The notes below the pieces were generated by a model, which searched no databases, was not told the DNA's origin, and was given only the letters and a program-made list of their open reading frames with translations. Shown here piece by piece: positions 39,058-48,077 of a stretch of 64,000 nucleotides of DNA. Location of the stretch: contig LDXR01000011.1 of NCBI GenBank assembly GCA_001443495.1, positions 1-64,000 of the forward strand, given 5' to 3'. The first letter of the stretch is position 1. Every line of letters begins with the position of its first letter. The position numbers were made by a program, and so were the translations under genes. Source of the DNA: a candidate division NC10 bacterium CSP1-5 (GTDB taxonomy: Bacteria; Methylomirabilota; Methylomirabilia; Methylomirabilales; CSP1-5).

Positions 39058-39288
39058 TCATGGTGTTTGTTTCCTGACCAGGGTGATTTCCTCAACCGTA
39101 ACCTGGAAGGAGCAGCCACAGGGCCGGTTCGATCGAATGAGTGCTTCCTTGCCGTCCACCGAAATCACATCCAGGTCATCCTCAATATGGAGATAGCGGG
39201 TCGTGTGCTTCGGGCCGGGCTTTACTGACCCGGAGATAAACCTGACTACATCTCCGACCCGGAGTTGGTTGTACTGGTTCTTGTTCAT
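39058..39288 (-). CDS. Hypothetical small beta-barrel protein
   Basis: ATG 39288 with AAGGA upstream gives 76 residues. Beta-rich pattern (LRVGDVVRFISGSVKPG; TTRYLHIEDDLDVISV; CSFQVTVEEITLV) suggests an SH3-like or OB barrel. Coupled to the upstream gene by ATGA. Function unknown. Confidence 0.6.
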   Translation of the reverse strand: MNKNQYNQLRVGDVVRFISGSVKPGPKHTTRYLHIEDDLDVISVDGKEALIRSNRPCGCSFQVTVEEITLVRKQTP

Positions 39289-39461
39289 GTGTTCCTTCTG
39301 AGGTAGGCTTTCACCTCTCTCTTGGTACGACACTCTTTGACCTGGAGACTGCCCTCACAGATGGAGTAGCGGGCGATATGCTCACGCCGCCAGTGGAGCC
39401 GCTCATAGACCGTGTACTTCCCGGTCTTCTTAATGGTGGTGGCTTCGTAGAGAATGATCAT
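39285..39461 (-). CDS. Hypothetical protein (58 aa)
   Basis: ATG 39461 and the stop at 39285 overlap both neighbours as ATGA, which strongly supports translation. The product opens MIILYEATTIKKTGKYTVYE and ends with basic KAYLRRNT. It probably forms a small alpha/beta fold. No family recognised. Confidence 0.7.
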   Translation of the reverse strand: MIILYEATTIKKTGKYTVYERLHWRREHIARYSICEGSLQVKECRTKREVKAYLRRNT

Positions 39462-39760
39462 TCAGGCCACTCCGCGACCTTCACCAGGTCAGACACAGCC
39501 TTCATCAGGATCTCCTTGTTGTAGGGCGCCTCCCGATAGAGGATGTCCTCTTTTTCCAGACTGCCGTCACTGCCCCTCACAGCGCAGGTTAGCGTTCGGG
39601 ATCGGTCTTTGTTGACGACCACCGCCTGCCACTGCCTACCACCACGATGCTTGAACACCAGCCAGTACCAGCCCTGGATGTCCTTGTGCTCCCACCACTC
39701 GGTCTTGCCGTCATCCGACCCAGTGAAGACAACGCCATTAGCGTCAAACGTTTCACCCAT
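39458..39760 (-). CDS. Hypothetical protein
   Basis: One hundred residues, Trp- and Lys-rich beta strands (WYWLVFKHRGGRQWQAVVVNK) and a helical end. Overlaps the neighbours by 8 and 4 bases. Unknown. Confidence 0.55.
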   Translation of the reverse strand: MGETFDANGVVFTGSDDGKTEWWEHKDIQGWYWLVFKHRGGRQWQAVVVNKDRSRTLTCAVRGSDGSLEKEDILYREAPYNKEILMKAVSDLVKVAEWPE

Positions 39761-40043
39761 GGGAGTCCTCTGGTGTCACGATCAACACCCAGGCTTCTAC
39801 CCAAACGGTGCCCCCGTCTGTCCGGGAAGCCAAGGCATCGTCATCGATGCGAACGGTGTCGTCTTGGTAGAGAGCCCGGGCTGCCGTGATCTCAGGCAGG
39901 GTGGCCGGCTCCATCTGAACGATGCTTGCCAGTGCTGCCTTGATGCCCGCCCGCATCTCGGGCCAGACAGTGCCGGCTGCACTAAGCATGAGTCTCCCCT
40001 TCAAGAAGGCCCACGTCTCATCAGGCAACTTGAGAGTGATCAT
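39753..40043 (-). CDS. Hypothetical protein
   Basis: ATG 40043 couples to the upstream stop (ATGA) and gives 96 residues. Alpha/beta composition (ITLKLPDETWAFLKGRL; helical middle; VWVEAWVLIVTPED). Unknown. Confidence 0.5.
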   Translation of the reverse strand: MITLKLPDETWAFLKGRLMLSAAGTVWPEMRAGIKAALASIVQMEPATLPEITAARALYQDDTVRIDDDALASRTDGGTVWVEAWVLIVTPEDSHG

Positions 40044-40579
40044 TCTTTCTCCGTTCGTTTCCAGATAAGCCAGTTTGCAACTTCCAGGGTAGCCCGGTTG
40101 GAGTTGCACCAGGGGAGTAAGGCTCTTTCTGTGCCGGAAATGCCCACGCTGGGGTCACCCGGATCGTGCTCCACGATGACGTAATGTTTCCGGCTGGCCG
40201 AGACCACAAGGGTCAGGTTGTCTGCCGGGTGGAGGATACGGTGCGACTTAACGGGCTCCAGCCAGGGACCCCCGTGATTTCTGTTAATACAGGTCACGTA
40301 AAACAGGTCGGGTAACTCGCCGGCTACGATCTCTCTGTGTGCCCTGGCGTGCTCGTCCTGGGTCATCCAGAGGGGTGTCTCGGCAGCCTCTTTCATGCTC
40401 CGGTAAGCAGCCGACCGGTGGTCCTGAACTGAGGGAGACACCTGGACACTGGCGACTCCATACCAGTCACCGCCGACTGAGAGCCATTGGCTCTTAATGT
40501 GGGCGACGATCTGGACGACCCGATGATTGAGCCAGTCCATGTGGTAACTGCCGATGGGGTAGAACTGGAAGGGATTCAT
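40040..40579 (-). CDS. Hypothetical protein
   Basis: ATG 40579 overlaps the upstream stop as TGATG with AGGAGG nearby. 179 residues of alpha/beta character with several Trp and His (RKHYVIVEHDPGDPSVG). No recognised motif. Confidence 0.5.
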   Translation of the reverse strand: MNPFQFYPIGSYHMDWLNHRVVQIVAHIKSQWLSVGGDWYGVASVQVSPSVQDHRSAAYRSMKEAAETPLWMTQDEHARAHREIVAGELPDLFYVTCINRNHGGPWLEPVKSHRILHPADNLTLVVSASRKHYVIVEHDPGDPSVGISGTERALLPWCNSNRATLEVANWLIWKRTEKE

Positions 40580-40782
40580 CAGTCCTCCTGATCCCAAACA
40601 GACAGCAGGCCAAAGGCGACGGCTTCTGTTTTGGGATTCTCACGCCGGTACTTCTTCTCGGCCTTGTCCAGCAACTCATGATCCTTCGGCTCTCGGTCGA
40701 TGTTGAGGTCAAGTGACACGCTCTCACTCTCCCAGGATTTGTCCTCGTAGCAAACAGCCAGCTCAACATGAAAGGTTCTCAC
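40579..40782 (-). CDS. Hypothetical protein
   Basis: GTG 40782 lies 5 bases after AAGGAG; GTG 40788 (GTGA overlap) is the alternative. 67 residues, beta-rich start (RTFHVELAVCYED) then charged helix. Unknown. Confidence 0.5.
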   Translation of the reverse strand: MRTFHVELAVCYEDKSWESESVSLDLNIDREPKDHELLDKAEKKYRRENPKTEAVAFGLLSVWDQED

Positions 40783-40784
40783 GA

Positions 40785-41150
40785 TCACTCCTTCCAGGTG
40801 TGCCCACAACTTAGACACTCGTAGACCCACTGGCCGACACGAGGCAGCTCAATGTCTCGCTCGTCCTCGTGTTCCTCGACTTTCCCGTCCGCCGACAGGT
40901 ACTCCTTCGCGTTGATCAGTCGTGTACCGGTTCTCTGGATGTCGGGAAGAGGGTCTCGGCACTTGGGGCACATAAAATCTTCATCGGAATCCTCAACCTG
41001 GTAGTAGAGGCCGGTGGTATTGTCCGGGAAGGGAGCATCCCCTTCCAGGTTCAGAGTGGGCAGATACACTAAGGCGCCGCCTTCCGGCAGGGCGAAGACT
41101 TCACCCTGGATTGTATTGCGACGTCCTTTGATAGCAACGGTGGCTTTCAT
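40785..41150 (-). CDS. Zinc-ribbon protein
   Basis: ATG 41150, coupled by ATGA, 121 residues. FMCPKCRDPLP and YECLSCGHTW form a split zinc ribbon (about residues 60-65 and 111-117). The N-terminal part is beta-rich. Probably binds nucleic acid or a protein. Confidence 0.6.
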   Translation of the reverse strand: MKATVAIKGRRNTIQGEVFALPEGGALVYLPTLNLEGDAPFPDNTTGLYYQVEDSDEDFMCPKCRDPLPDIQRTGTRLINAKEYLSADGKVEEHEDERDIELPRVGQWVYECLSCGHTWKE

Positions 41151-41356
41151 GCGTCCTCTTTCCAGCCACAAACGGGGCAGGTGTCATCGTTGTTCAATGG
41201 GCCACAGCCCATGGGACACTCGCCTACTTCGGGCAGGTCGTGGTCAATGACTCGGTAGTTCCAACCCTTCGGTAGGCCACGTACTTCATCGACGCAGCCG
41301 CCGCGTACTTCAATGGTGATCGTTCGGATCGCTCTGACTTCAGCTTGATCGGTCAT
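41147..41356 (-). CDS. Zinc-ribbon protein
   Basis: ATG 41356, coupled by ATGA, 69 residues. ECPMGCGPLNNDDTCPVCG at the C-terminus is a zinc ribbon; the N-terminal part is a single beta-rich unit. One of at least a dozen ribbons in this window. Confidence 0.6.
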   Translation of the reverse strand: MTDQAEVRAIRTITIEVRGGCVDEVRGLPKGWNYRVIDHDLPEVGECPMGCGPLNNDDTCPVCGWKEDA

Positions 41357-41880
41357 GTGTCCTCCGGGAAGAGCTCGGCCTCGGTCGGCTCCCGACCCAA
41401 CATCTCGACGAGCCAACCCCTCTCCTTGAGTAAGGGGAAACGCCTCTCTTCGACTTCCTGGTACGGCAGCTCGCCGTCACACGTCAGGTTCTCTGGCGAT
41501 AGCTTGTTATCGATCTCACGCAGCCTCTCCAGGATGAGATTGGCCTGGTTTTTCTCCAAGGGTGTTACGGTCATCTCGATGCTGCTTCTCCCCCAGATCT
41601 CAATGTGTGCTTCTGCAAAGTGTTTGCCCGATAGAAGAATGAAGCGGGCTATGCGCTCTGCGTCTATGTCCCAGACGGGCGAGAAGTAGTAGTCCAGTTG
41701 GGTCTTCTTGGTCGAAACGAAGTAGAATGGCTCACTCATGGCAATCGCCTCGGCACGCCCGATGTCGAAGGCTTCCATCAGTAGAAGACGCCAGCGGTAG
41801 GATGGGGAATGGGGCCCCACCTGTGTCCAGTTCCCTAGCATGACGATGGTGACGCGGTAGCAAGGTCTTTGGATGGTCAT
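41353..41880 (-). CDS. Hypothetical protein
   Basis: One hundred seventy-five residues with a beta-rich N-terminus (CYRVTIVMLGNWTQVG) and a helical C-terminal half ending REPTEAELFPEDT. The EPTEAE motif is also in the small neighbour upstream. Unknown. Confidence 0.5.
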   Translation of the reverse strand: MTIQRPCYRVTIVMLGNWTQVGPHSPSYRWRLLLMEAFDIGRAEAIAMSEPFYFVSTKKTQLDYYFSPVWDIDAERIARFILLSGKHFAEAHIEIWGRSSIEMTVTPLEKNQANLILERLREIDNKLSPENLTCDGELPYQEVEERRFPLLKERGWLVEMLGREPTEAELFPEDT

Positions 41881-42083
41881 TGGCTTATCCCTGCCTCTCG
41901 TATGGCGGCCTGCACGGTGTCGATGATCTCCGTTTCGATACGCTCTGCCAGGGTGAACAGCAGGCCGATGATCTGCTTCATCTCAGCCTCGGTTGGCTCA
42001 TGCTTGAGCAAGGTCCTGAACTCTCGACGCAAGTCATCTTCTGACCAATCGTAGAAGACGAGTTCCTTCACTTCATCACTCAT
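41877..42083 (-). CDS. Hypothetical small acidic protein
   Basis: ATG 42083 with AGGAGAG upstream, 68 residues, acidic and helical (DEVKELVFYDWSEDDL; HEPTEAEMKQIIGLL). Unknown. Confidence 0.55.
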   Translation of the reverse strand: MSDEVKELVFYDWSEDDLRREFRTLLKHEPTEAEMKQIIGLLFTLAERIETEIIDTVQAAIREAGISQ

Positions 42084-42190
42084 GATGTCTCTCCTGTTGG
42101 TGTCTCTTCCAGGCAAGAAGACTGGGGGAGGGCGGTACGGAAAACATCATCATCAAGATACTCCAGTCGTGTGTCACCTAGCGTCACCAT
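42080..42190 (-). CDS. Possible 36-residue protein containing a repeated DNA word
   Basis: ATG 42190 overlaps the upstream stop and the frame's stop overlaps the next ATG (ATGA). The peptide begins VTLGDTRLEYLDDD. There is no Shine-Dalgarno of its own, so it would rely on coupling. The 5' part carries the 19-bp word also found at 49187-49205. Confidence 0.4.
   Translation of the reverse strand: MVTLGDTRLEYLDDDVFRTALPQSSCLEETPTGETS
42169..42187. repeat. 19-bp repeated word, copy 1
   Basis: GTGTGTCACCTAGCGTCAC is identical to bases 49187-49205. A related palindromic form TGTCAT-CTA-ATGACA lies at about 31037. Each copy lies at a gene junction. Confidence 0.55.
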
Positions 42191-42477
42191 AGGCGTACAA
42201 GTGCGAATCGGTGATTGTGCCCGTCTGGGTTAGGCAACACCATCGTCTGGAACGGCTCGATGCTGTAGAGCTGGTAGGCACGCCCATCGCGAATACTCCA
42301 CCAACCGGACCCATCATCCAGTAGAAGAGTACCATCGGGTACTGCTTCTTCCAGGAAGAGCTGGTGCCCGAACATCCTCACTTCCTCGGTCAGCTCATCA
42401 CCGGCCGAGAAGAATAAGTGTTGGACATACTCGTGGTCTCCATCTCTCACATCATAGGTGATTTTGTAGGCTTTCAT
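42184..42477 (-). CDS. Hypothetical protein
   Basis: Ninety-seven residues, beta-rich, with GTLLLDDGSGWWSIRDG and acidic regions. Coupled to the upstream zinc-ribbon gene by ATGA. Unknown. Confidence 0.55.
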   Translation of the reverse strand: MKAYKITYDVRDGDHEYVQHLFFSAGDELTEEVRMFGHQLFLEEAVPDGTLLLDDGSGWWSIRDGRAYQLYSIEPFQTMVLPNPDGHNHRFALVRLW

Positions 42478-42683
42478 GTTCCTTGACCTTCCTCACCACA
42501 GCCTGAGCAGGGGTATCCGACGTGGACGATCCCCCGGTTGCTACATTCTGGATTAGGGCAGTGCCAATAGTGGCACGGACCTCCATTCACATTATGCCCA
42601 TGCTGAACTTGCACATTCTCCTCCAGGCATACCGGGCATATTTCGCGCGTCTCCACACCGTTGAGTGTTATTTCTTGTAGCAT
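42474..42683 (-). CDS. Double zinc-ribbon protein
   Basis: Sixty-nine residues with three Cys pairs (ICPVC, HCPNPEC, PCSGCG) that can bind two zinc ions. It follows the large methylase-helicase gene after a structured spacer and has a GAGGAG Shine-Dalgarno. Function unknown. Confidence 0.65.
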   Translation of the reverse strand: MLQEITLNGVETREICPVCLEENVQVQHGHNVNGGPCHYWHCPNPECSNRGIVHVGYPCSGCGEEGQGT

Positions 42684-42694
42684 CTTTTCTTTCC

Positions 42695-42800
42695 TCCTCG
42701 GCCACCGAGAGGAGCAGAACGGGTAAAGGAGGCCGGCGTGTCAGGCCGGGGGGAAGTTCACCAGGCTTCCCCAAACCCCATTCTGCTCCCTTCGGAGGCC
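42695..42800 (-). other. Multi-branched RNA structure
   Basis: In this gene-free spacer an outer CGGCC/GGCCG stem encloses GGAGCAGAA/TTCTGCTCC plus GGG/CCC, inside which lie GGGGAAG/CTTCCCC and GGCC/GGCC hairpins. The nested pairing fits a folded RNA rather than chance. It may separate expression of the large helicase from the small genes downstream, or be a regulatory leader. Confidence 0.45.
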
Positions 42801-42802
42801 GA

Positions 42803-45800
42803 TTACCATTTCCTCTTCCGGGAACGCGGCAGCGACCCGATGTTCACCAGGCCGCCAAACATATCCAGTTGAGCAGTCACCTTCCCGGCTGGAACCGGGA
42901 TGGTCATGGCTTCTAGTTCAGGGTCGTCCACAACGAGCACCGGCTCGGGCTCCAGGGCTTCCTCAATCTCCATAAAGTTGACCGAGGTGGCCGTAGGCTC
43001 TCCGAAGGGGCTGGCGCTGATGGCGGTCTGACCCGACTCTCTTCCCGTCTCGCTGGTCGAGAAGATATGACCCACTTGCACCACTTCTCCCAAGTCAGCG
43101 TAGCTCTTGCCTTCCAGGGCTGCCCGGATGATCTCCCGTTCCAGGTCATCGTCATCCATCGAGATGAGGGCGCCGGTCGCCTCGTCTCCGTACAGCACCA
43201 GGGCGAACTTCATCTTCAAGCCCATCAAGTCCAGCAGACGAGCCTCCATGCTATGGCCGGTTTCATCGACGTAGACCAGGAAGGTGACGTCGACGTCTGA
43301 CTTCTGACCTAGTCGCCACACTCGCCTCTGCGCCTGCCATAGGACGTACAGGGATAGGGGCAGCTCGTAGAACACGATGTGGTTGAACATAACGAGATCC
43401 AGCCCGGTCTCGACCAGCTTTGGATTCACGATGAGTGCGCTCATCGTGGGCGCGTGCAGCTTGATCCATCTCTCCCGCTTGGCTGGACTCATGTCACCGG
43501 CGCTGAGCAGGGATACCTTCAGATCGAGATCAATCCCGTTCTCGTTCTCGGTGAGTTCACTGTCCTCGATGACAGCAATCTCTACGTCGTCATGTCCGTT
43601 CCTGATGACGGTTCGCAGCCTTTCCCGGATGTCTCTCGTCGCGGACTGCTCGACGAAGATCAAGGTCTTGCGCCCTGCTTCCCGGTTCTCACGGACAATC
43701 TCACGGAGTCGGGCTTCCTTCGGCAGGATACCAGGGCAGGCTTTGAACTTCCAGTCGAACTCACCTCGCGTGAAGTGGGCGTCCCGGAAGGCGGCGTTCG
43801 GCCACATCCAGGCCGCTCGGAACCAGATCGACAAACAGCCTGGGTCCTTGTCCTCTTTGGCGATCGTCACCGCCTTCTTGAGCATAGGGCCGGTGATTTT
43901 AGCGTATGTTTCCACCATCTCAGGACTCATCGGAATACGCTCAATGTGCTCGTGGAGAGGCGGCAACTGGTAGCCCAGGTCGGTAATCCTTGCAAACAAG
44001 GTGATGGGCAAGAGAAACCTTATGACCGAGGGCATGATGCCGGGAAGCTCTGTGGATCGATAGTTCCAACGCTTGATGTTGGTCGTGGCTCCCCGATCCC
44101 CTGGCCGGGGTGCTTCGTCCTGAGAGTAGGTGTATTTCAACAAACCATGGTGATTGACCCATAGACTGTGGCCGTCCTCATAGGAGTAGTTCTGTCTCAC
44201 TTCTGGATTTCTCCGGTAGAGCAGATAGAACAGAGAGGAGGCGGTTCCACCGAACAGAGTGCCAGTCAAAGCAATCGAGTACCGAGTGCCGGCAATGAAC
44301 CGGGAGTCGGCCACGCCGATGTCTGTGCGGGCCGCCTGGGCCTTATGCACTTCATCGGCGATGTAAATCTTGAACAGATGTCTGAATTTCTTCTGGATAA
44401 GACGGGCAACCCCTTCCCGGCGCCATCTCGACATCTCAAATAGAGGGGTCTGACACTTACCCTCAACCTTTTGCCACTTCCACTTTCCTTCCTTCCCATC
44501 GGTCCGCTCAGATTCATCGAAGTGCCAGTAGCCCTTGTCCACCTTCCCGGCACAGAAGTCAGGAATCTTGTTCCAGTCCATGTAGTGACAGCCACATATG
44601 GGGCACTGGAACGCTCTGACTTTCCTCTCTTCCTCAACAGCACTCTTACCGTCCTCACTATCGACGACGGTGATGCCTTTCTTCCAGCGCAGTAGAAGCC
44701 GTTCCTTGAGAACCTCACCGGCTCCAAACAGGGCCGGGATGGGCCGGACATCCTTGTCATCCTGAGTTCTATCCCAGGGTGTGTAATGCTTGGACGGCCC
44801 CATCTTGGAGGAGTAGTGCTCTGGCACTATCTGGACCGCTCCAGCCCCATACTTGCCAGGGTCAAACGCAACGATGGCGACGGCCCTCTTTCCAAGCCGG
44901 CCTGCCTGCCAGTCAGACGCGAAATCGAACAGGGTGTACTCATCCTGATCGAAGTAATGTGCCTGGAAGCCATCGATGGTGAATTGGGTCGTCATGGTCA
45001 GCCTGACACTCGGGCTGCCTGAGTCACCGTTGCGCCTCTTGGCCCGGAAGGTCACACGGGTGGCCTGTTCCAGCGCCCTGACTAGACGGGTCCTGTTTCG
45101 CGGCGAAACGCGGACGGTCAGCCTACAGCGGCCGCCGGAATCGCTGTCGGCTATCGGATCGACCTGCGTCCTTTCCCGGCTGGTGACCTCGCCTTCCGCC
45201 TCCTCGATGAGAGGCAGAATCACATTGTGGTAGAAGGTTCGGCCACGGCGCACGGGATCACTGATGATCCGCGCGGCAATCGGCTCATCTGGCTTGGCGA
45301 TGGCTTCCGTATCCCGACGCCACTTGCCGACCATATGACCTGGGCAGTAGATCAGGGCTGGCCACTGGTTCATCTCCCTCACCAGCCCCAGTGTGCTATT
45401 CATCAGCACCAAGATGGAGACAGCCATAGCCGTCTTGCCAATACCCATTTCCCCGTTGATGATCAGGTGGCCATGTTGCTGGAGTACTCTCTTCCCGGCG
45501 ATGGCAAGATGTCTCTGGGCGTTGAACAAGCCACGCTCGTCTCTTCCTGGAAGGGGCGGTAGCTGGGCCGCCACGCCGTCCAGGGAACGCCATTCAGATT
45601 CAGTGGGGTCGAAGCCATAGGTGGCCGGATTCCTCTGCAAGATAGCAGAGGCTAGAGGATCGGCATAGCGAGTGATGAGATCGCCCACACTGTTGATGTC
45701 GGACACCAGTTCAATTTCTTTGTCCGTGATCGTGGTAATGACAGTGCAAGGCTTCTCCCGTTCCTCCACGTTGTAGTGGGTCACCTGTCCTTTACTATCC

Positions 45801-46849
45801 ATGACGGGCAGGGAGGTCTGCACCTTCTGTTTCTGGGACAGACCACGCAATAGCATTCGGCGCCCATCGGGCAATATGATCGGGAGTGTTCCAATCTCGC
45901 CCGCACCGAGAAGCATACTCACGTGCCCAATCTTGGGCGGCACGGCTGTCTGGAAGGGAGAGCCGACCGGCTTGACATGAGTCACTTTCCGAAACTCCTC
46001 GGCCGCGGTCAGTTTACAGCGCAGGGCGGCATCCACCATATCGGTGTGAGAGACGGGCGCATAACTAAACCGATCCTCATCGGGCCGGGAAGGGATGACC
46101 CAGGCAGGCTCATCTTCCTGGCGAGCACGCATGGGCGGGATGTCGGTGAAGACCGGCACTTCCACCTTGCGTGTCTTCTCCTCACCAGTCTCTTCATCGG
46201 TATAAGACTCTTCCTGTTTCCCCCATCCCATGATCAGGTGGTCATCGGTCAGGCAGGTGAGTTCCTGAATGGCCTTGCTCCCCGGATGGACATAGGCCGC
46301 TCCCCGATTGCAGGCCAGGATCACAATCTGACCGAATTTCTCATAGTCCTCGCCCGACTTGAATACCTGGAAGGATTCATACCAGCCGGCCAGGTGACGG
46401 GCCAGTCGTTCTTCCATCTGACTCTGCCCAATGAGAATCACCTGATGGCCGCCTGCGATGATCTTGTCGGTCGTCTTAGTGACGAAGAGGTACTCGTGCC
46501 GCAACCTCTTCCCGGACTCGTCCCGTGTCTCCGACCAGTCGTAAGGTGGATTGTTGAACGCCAGAGAGACAGAGCGTCTCGCCCAGCTCACACCATAGAA
46601 GGTGGTAGGCAGCACCCGATCCAGTACCTTAGCAGCCTCGACCGATCGGGAGTAGGAGAGCTCGATGCCCCAGGTTTCCGCAGATCCGCCGAGAAGGTCC
46701 GCGAACTGCCGCAGGGCGGCGCCCATACCGCAGGCCGGATCAACCAGGCGAATCGGTGTCTTGACCGTAAACCAGGAAGCAATCATCTCAATGATGGCTG
46801 GCTCAGTGGGGTAGTACAACAGTTTGCTCTGTGATTCCAAACGTGCCAT
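42803..46849 (-). CDS. N6-adenine methyltransferase-SNF2 helicase fusion
   Basis: ATG 46849 with AAGGA upstream gives 1348 residues, the largest gene here. The N-terminal 250 residues are a methyltransferase: RLVDPACGMGAALRQ (SAM), TWGIELS and the catalytic NNPPYDWSE. From about residue 500 comes an SNF2-type helicase: Walker A INGEMGIGKTAMA, DExH box IADEVHKAQAA, a zinc motif CPICGCHYMDW, and motif VI QAQRRVWRLGQKSDVD. Phage fusions of this kind (DarB-like) can protect DNA from type I restriction; others act in host defence. Which applies here is unknown. All core motifs look intact. Confidence 0.8.
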   Translation of the reverse strand: MARLESQSKLLYYPTEPAIIEMIASWFTVKTPIRLVDPACGMGAALRQFADLLGGSAETWGIELSYSRSVEAAKVLDRVLPTTFYGVSWARRSVSLAFNNPPYDWSETRDESGKRLRHEYLFVTKTTDKIIAGGHQVILIGQSQMEERLARHLAGWYESFQVFKSGEDYEKFGQIVILACNRGAAYVHPGSKAIQELTCLTDDHLIMGWGKQEESYTDEETGEEKTRKVEVPVFTDIPPMRARQEDEPAWVIPSRPDEDRFSYAPVSHTDMVDAALRCKLTAAEEFRKVTHVKPVGSPFQTAVPPKIGHVSMLLGAGEIGTLPIILPDGRRMLLRGLSQKQKVQTSLPVMDSKGQVTHYNVEEREKPCTVITTITDKEIELVSDINSVGDLITRYADPLASAILQRNPATYGFDPTESEWRSLDGVAAQLPPLPGRDERGLFNAQRHLAIAGKRVLQQHGHLIINGEMGIGKTAMAVSILVLMNSTLGLVREMNQWPALIYCPGHMVGKWRRDTEAIAKPDEPIAARIISDPVRRGRTFYHNVILPLIEEAEGEVTSRERTQVDPIADSDSGGRCRLTVRVSPRNRTRLVRALEQATRVTFRAKRRNGDSGSPSVRLTMTTQFTIDGFQAHYFDQDEYTLFDFASDWQAGRLGKRAVAIVAFDPGKYGAGAVQIVPEHYSSKMGPSKHYTPWDRTQDDKDVRPIPALFGAGEVLKERLLLRWKKGITVVDSEDGKSAVEEERKVRAFQCPICGCHYMDWNKIPDFCAGKVDKGYWHFDESERTDGKEGKWKWQKVEGKCQTPLFEMSRWRREGVARLIQKKFRHLFKIYIADEVHKAQAARTDIGVADSRFIAGTRYSIALTGTLFGGTASSLFYLLYRRNPEVRQNYSYEDGHSLWVNHHGLLKYTYSQDEAPRPGDRGATTNIKRWNYRSTELPGIMPSVIRFLLPITLFARITDLGYQLPPLHEHIERIPMSPEMVETYAKITGPMLKKAVTIAKEDKDPGCLSIWFRAAWMWPNAAFRDAHFTRGEFDWKFKACPGILPKEARLREIVRENREAGRKTLIFVEQSATRDIRERLRTVIRNGHDDVEIAVIEDSELTENENGIDLDLKVSLLSAGDMSPAKRERWIKLHAPTMSALIVNPKLVETGLDLVMFNHIVFYELPLSLYVLWQAQRRVWRLGQKSDVDVTFLVYVDETGHSMEARLLDLMGLKMKFALVLYGDEATGALISMDDDDLEREIIRAALEGKSYADLGEVVQVGHIFSTSETGRESGQTAISASPFGEPTATSVNFMEIEEALEPEPVLVVDDPELEAMTIPVPAGKVTAQLDMFGGLVNIGSLPRSRKRKW
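45095..45109. repeat. parS-like palindrome, copy 5
   Basis: Perfect 15-bp palindrome GTTTCGC-G-GCGAAAC within the methylase-helicase gene, encoding VSPRN. Confidence 0.6.
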
Positions 46850-46857
46850 TGAGTTCC

Positions 46858-47802
46858 TTAACCGGCGAGCGTGATCTCGCCGGAATAGAGTGCAAGTCGA
46901 ATGATGTCTCTCCAAGCATCTGTGCTAGAGCTTACCCGGATGGCGTTCCTGATGTCCGAGACACCGACCACGGGCAGACTCTCAATCAGCCCTTCATGTA
47001 AGCCGTGCTCGTAAAGAGCACTGCCCCACTCATCCAGGTAGCCCCAGGGAGTTGCCAGAGCTAGGCGCTGGATAAATTTCCGAACAGGGTCCTCGTGCTC
47101 CATAGAGACGACATAGAAATTTTCCAGACCGGCCGGATTGCCCGCGCCTGGATGAAGCAGGAAGCTGGTCAGTCCTTGCGCCCCTGTTTTGGCTTCCAGG
47201 TTGGCGGTGATGACTTGGTAGCCCCTTCGAGCGCCAAGAAGCTCGACATGCATGGCCGGGCCATTGAGATATAGAAAGCTGTTCTTCCTGTTCACCGACA
47301 GACTTGCTCGGACAGCCACCTGTAGTTCTTTCGCATTGGTCACGATCTGGGCTGCCACGAGGGTCTGTGTTCCAGGATCGTAGGTGGCTCCCACCACCCT
47401 GACCATGGCAGACTCGTTTGACAAAGTGTAGGATGGATATTTGGGTTCTTCTGTCGTGGTAGTTGACACTTTCAGAGTTTTCTCAATGCCTGCTATGGCC
47501 TCGGCAACGACATCACCGTGACATGGATCGGGCTTACACCAGCAGACGAGGACAATGTTCTCACCCGCCTTATGCTTGTGCGATAGGCGTAGCAACTCTC
47601 GCTTGGCTGGCCCATTCACGCGGTACTGATTTCTCAGCCAGCCGCGGTAGCGGGCAACCACATCTTCCCGGCTTATCCCTCGTTTGAGCAAGCCCAGAAA
47701 GGGATTGGCAAGCGGTGAGGATACCGGGAAGCGGGGCTGGTTGGCCCACCCGATGTACTCCCCATCCTGCTTCCAGTCACGAGCGTTGACGACGGCGATC
47801 AC
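46858..47802 (-). CDS. DUF4326-like N-terminus fused to an unknown domain
   Basis: The first 110 residues fit DUF4326: IGWANQPRF, ANPFLGLL, RYRGWLRNQY and LVCWCKPDPCHGDVVAEAI with the conserved Cys/His. The remaining 200 residues form a beta-rich then helical region without known motif. The fusion makes 314 residues, longer than stand-alone DUF4326 proteins (about 120). Directly upstream of the methylase-helicase gene. Function unknown. Confidence 0.65.
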   Translation of the reverse strand: MIAVVNARDWKQDGEYIGWANQPRFPVSSPLANPFLGLLKRGISREDVVARYRGWLRNQYRVNGPAKRELLRLSHKHKAGENIVLVCWCKPDPCHGDVVAEAIAGIEKTLKVSTTTTEEPKYPSYTLSNESAMVRVVGATYDPGTQTLVAAQIVTNAKELQVAVRASLSVNRKNSFLYLNGPAMHVELLGARRGYQVITANLEAKTGAQGLTSFLLHPGAGNPAGLENFYVVSMEHEDPVRKFIQRLALATPWGYLDEWGSALYEHGLHEGLIESLPVVGVSDIRNAIRVSSSTDAWRDIIRLALYSGEITLAG

Positions 47803-48074
47803 TTTGCCTCTCTGGCTAGTAGGGAAGCAATCTCTTCCTTCCTGGCCCTGAGTTGGTGCCTGGCATACTCACCAAGTGCAACATCAATCCCAAGAGAGAT
47901 GAGAATGCCTGCTACTGAGGCAGGGTTGGTGTCGATCTTGCTTTTGAACTGGGCCATCGTGACGAGCGTTCTGAGTTCCTGCACTAGGACACTCGGTAGG
48001 TTGAACTCGGCTTCACCCTCCAACTCGCCCTGCAGAACGATCTTCATGGTGTTTTTCTTAACGACGGCAGGCAT
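47799..48074 (-). CDS. Hypothetical small protein
   Basis: Ninety-one residues, beta-rich start (KIVLQGELEGEAEFNL) then helices with a basic C-terminus (YARHQLRARKEEIASLL). Overlaps the DUF4326 gene by 4 bases. Unknown. Confidence 0.5.
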   Translation of the reverse strand: MPAVVKKNTMKIVLQGELEGEAEFNLPSVLVQELRTLVTMAQFKSKIDTNPASVAGILISLGIDVALGEYARHQLRARKEEIASLLAREAK

Positions 48075-48077
48075 GGG

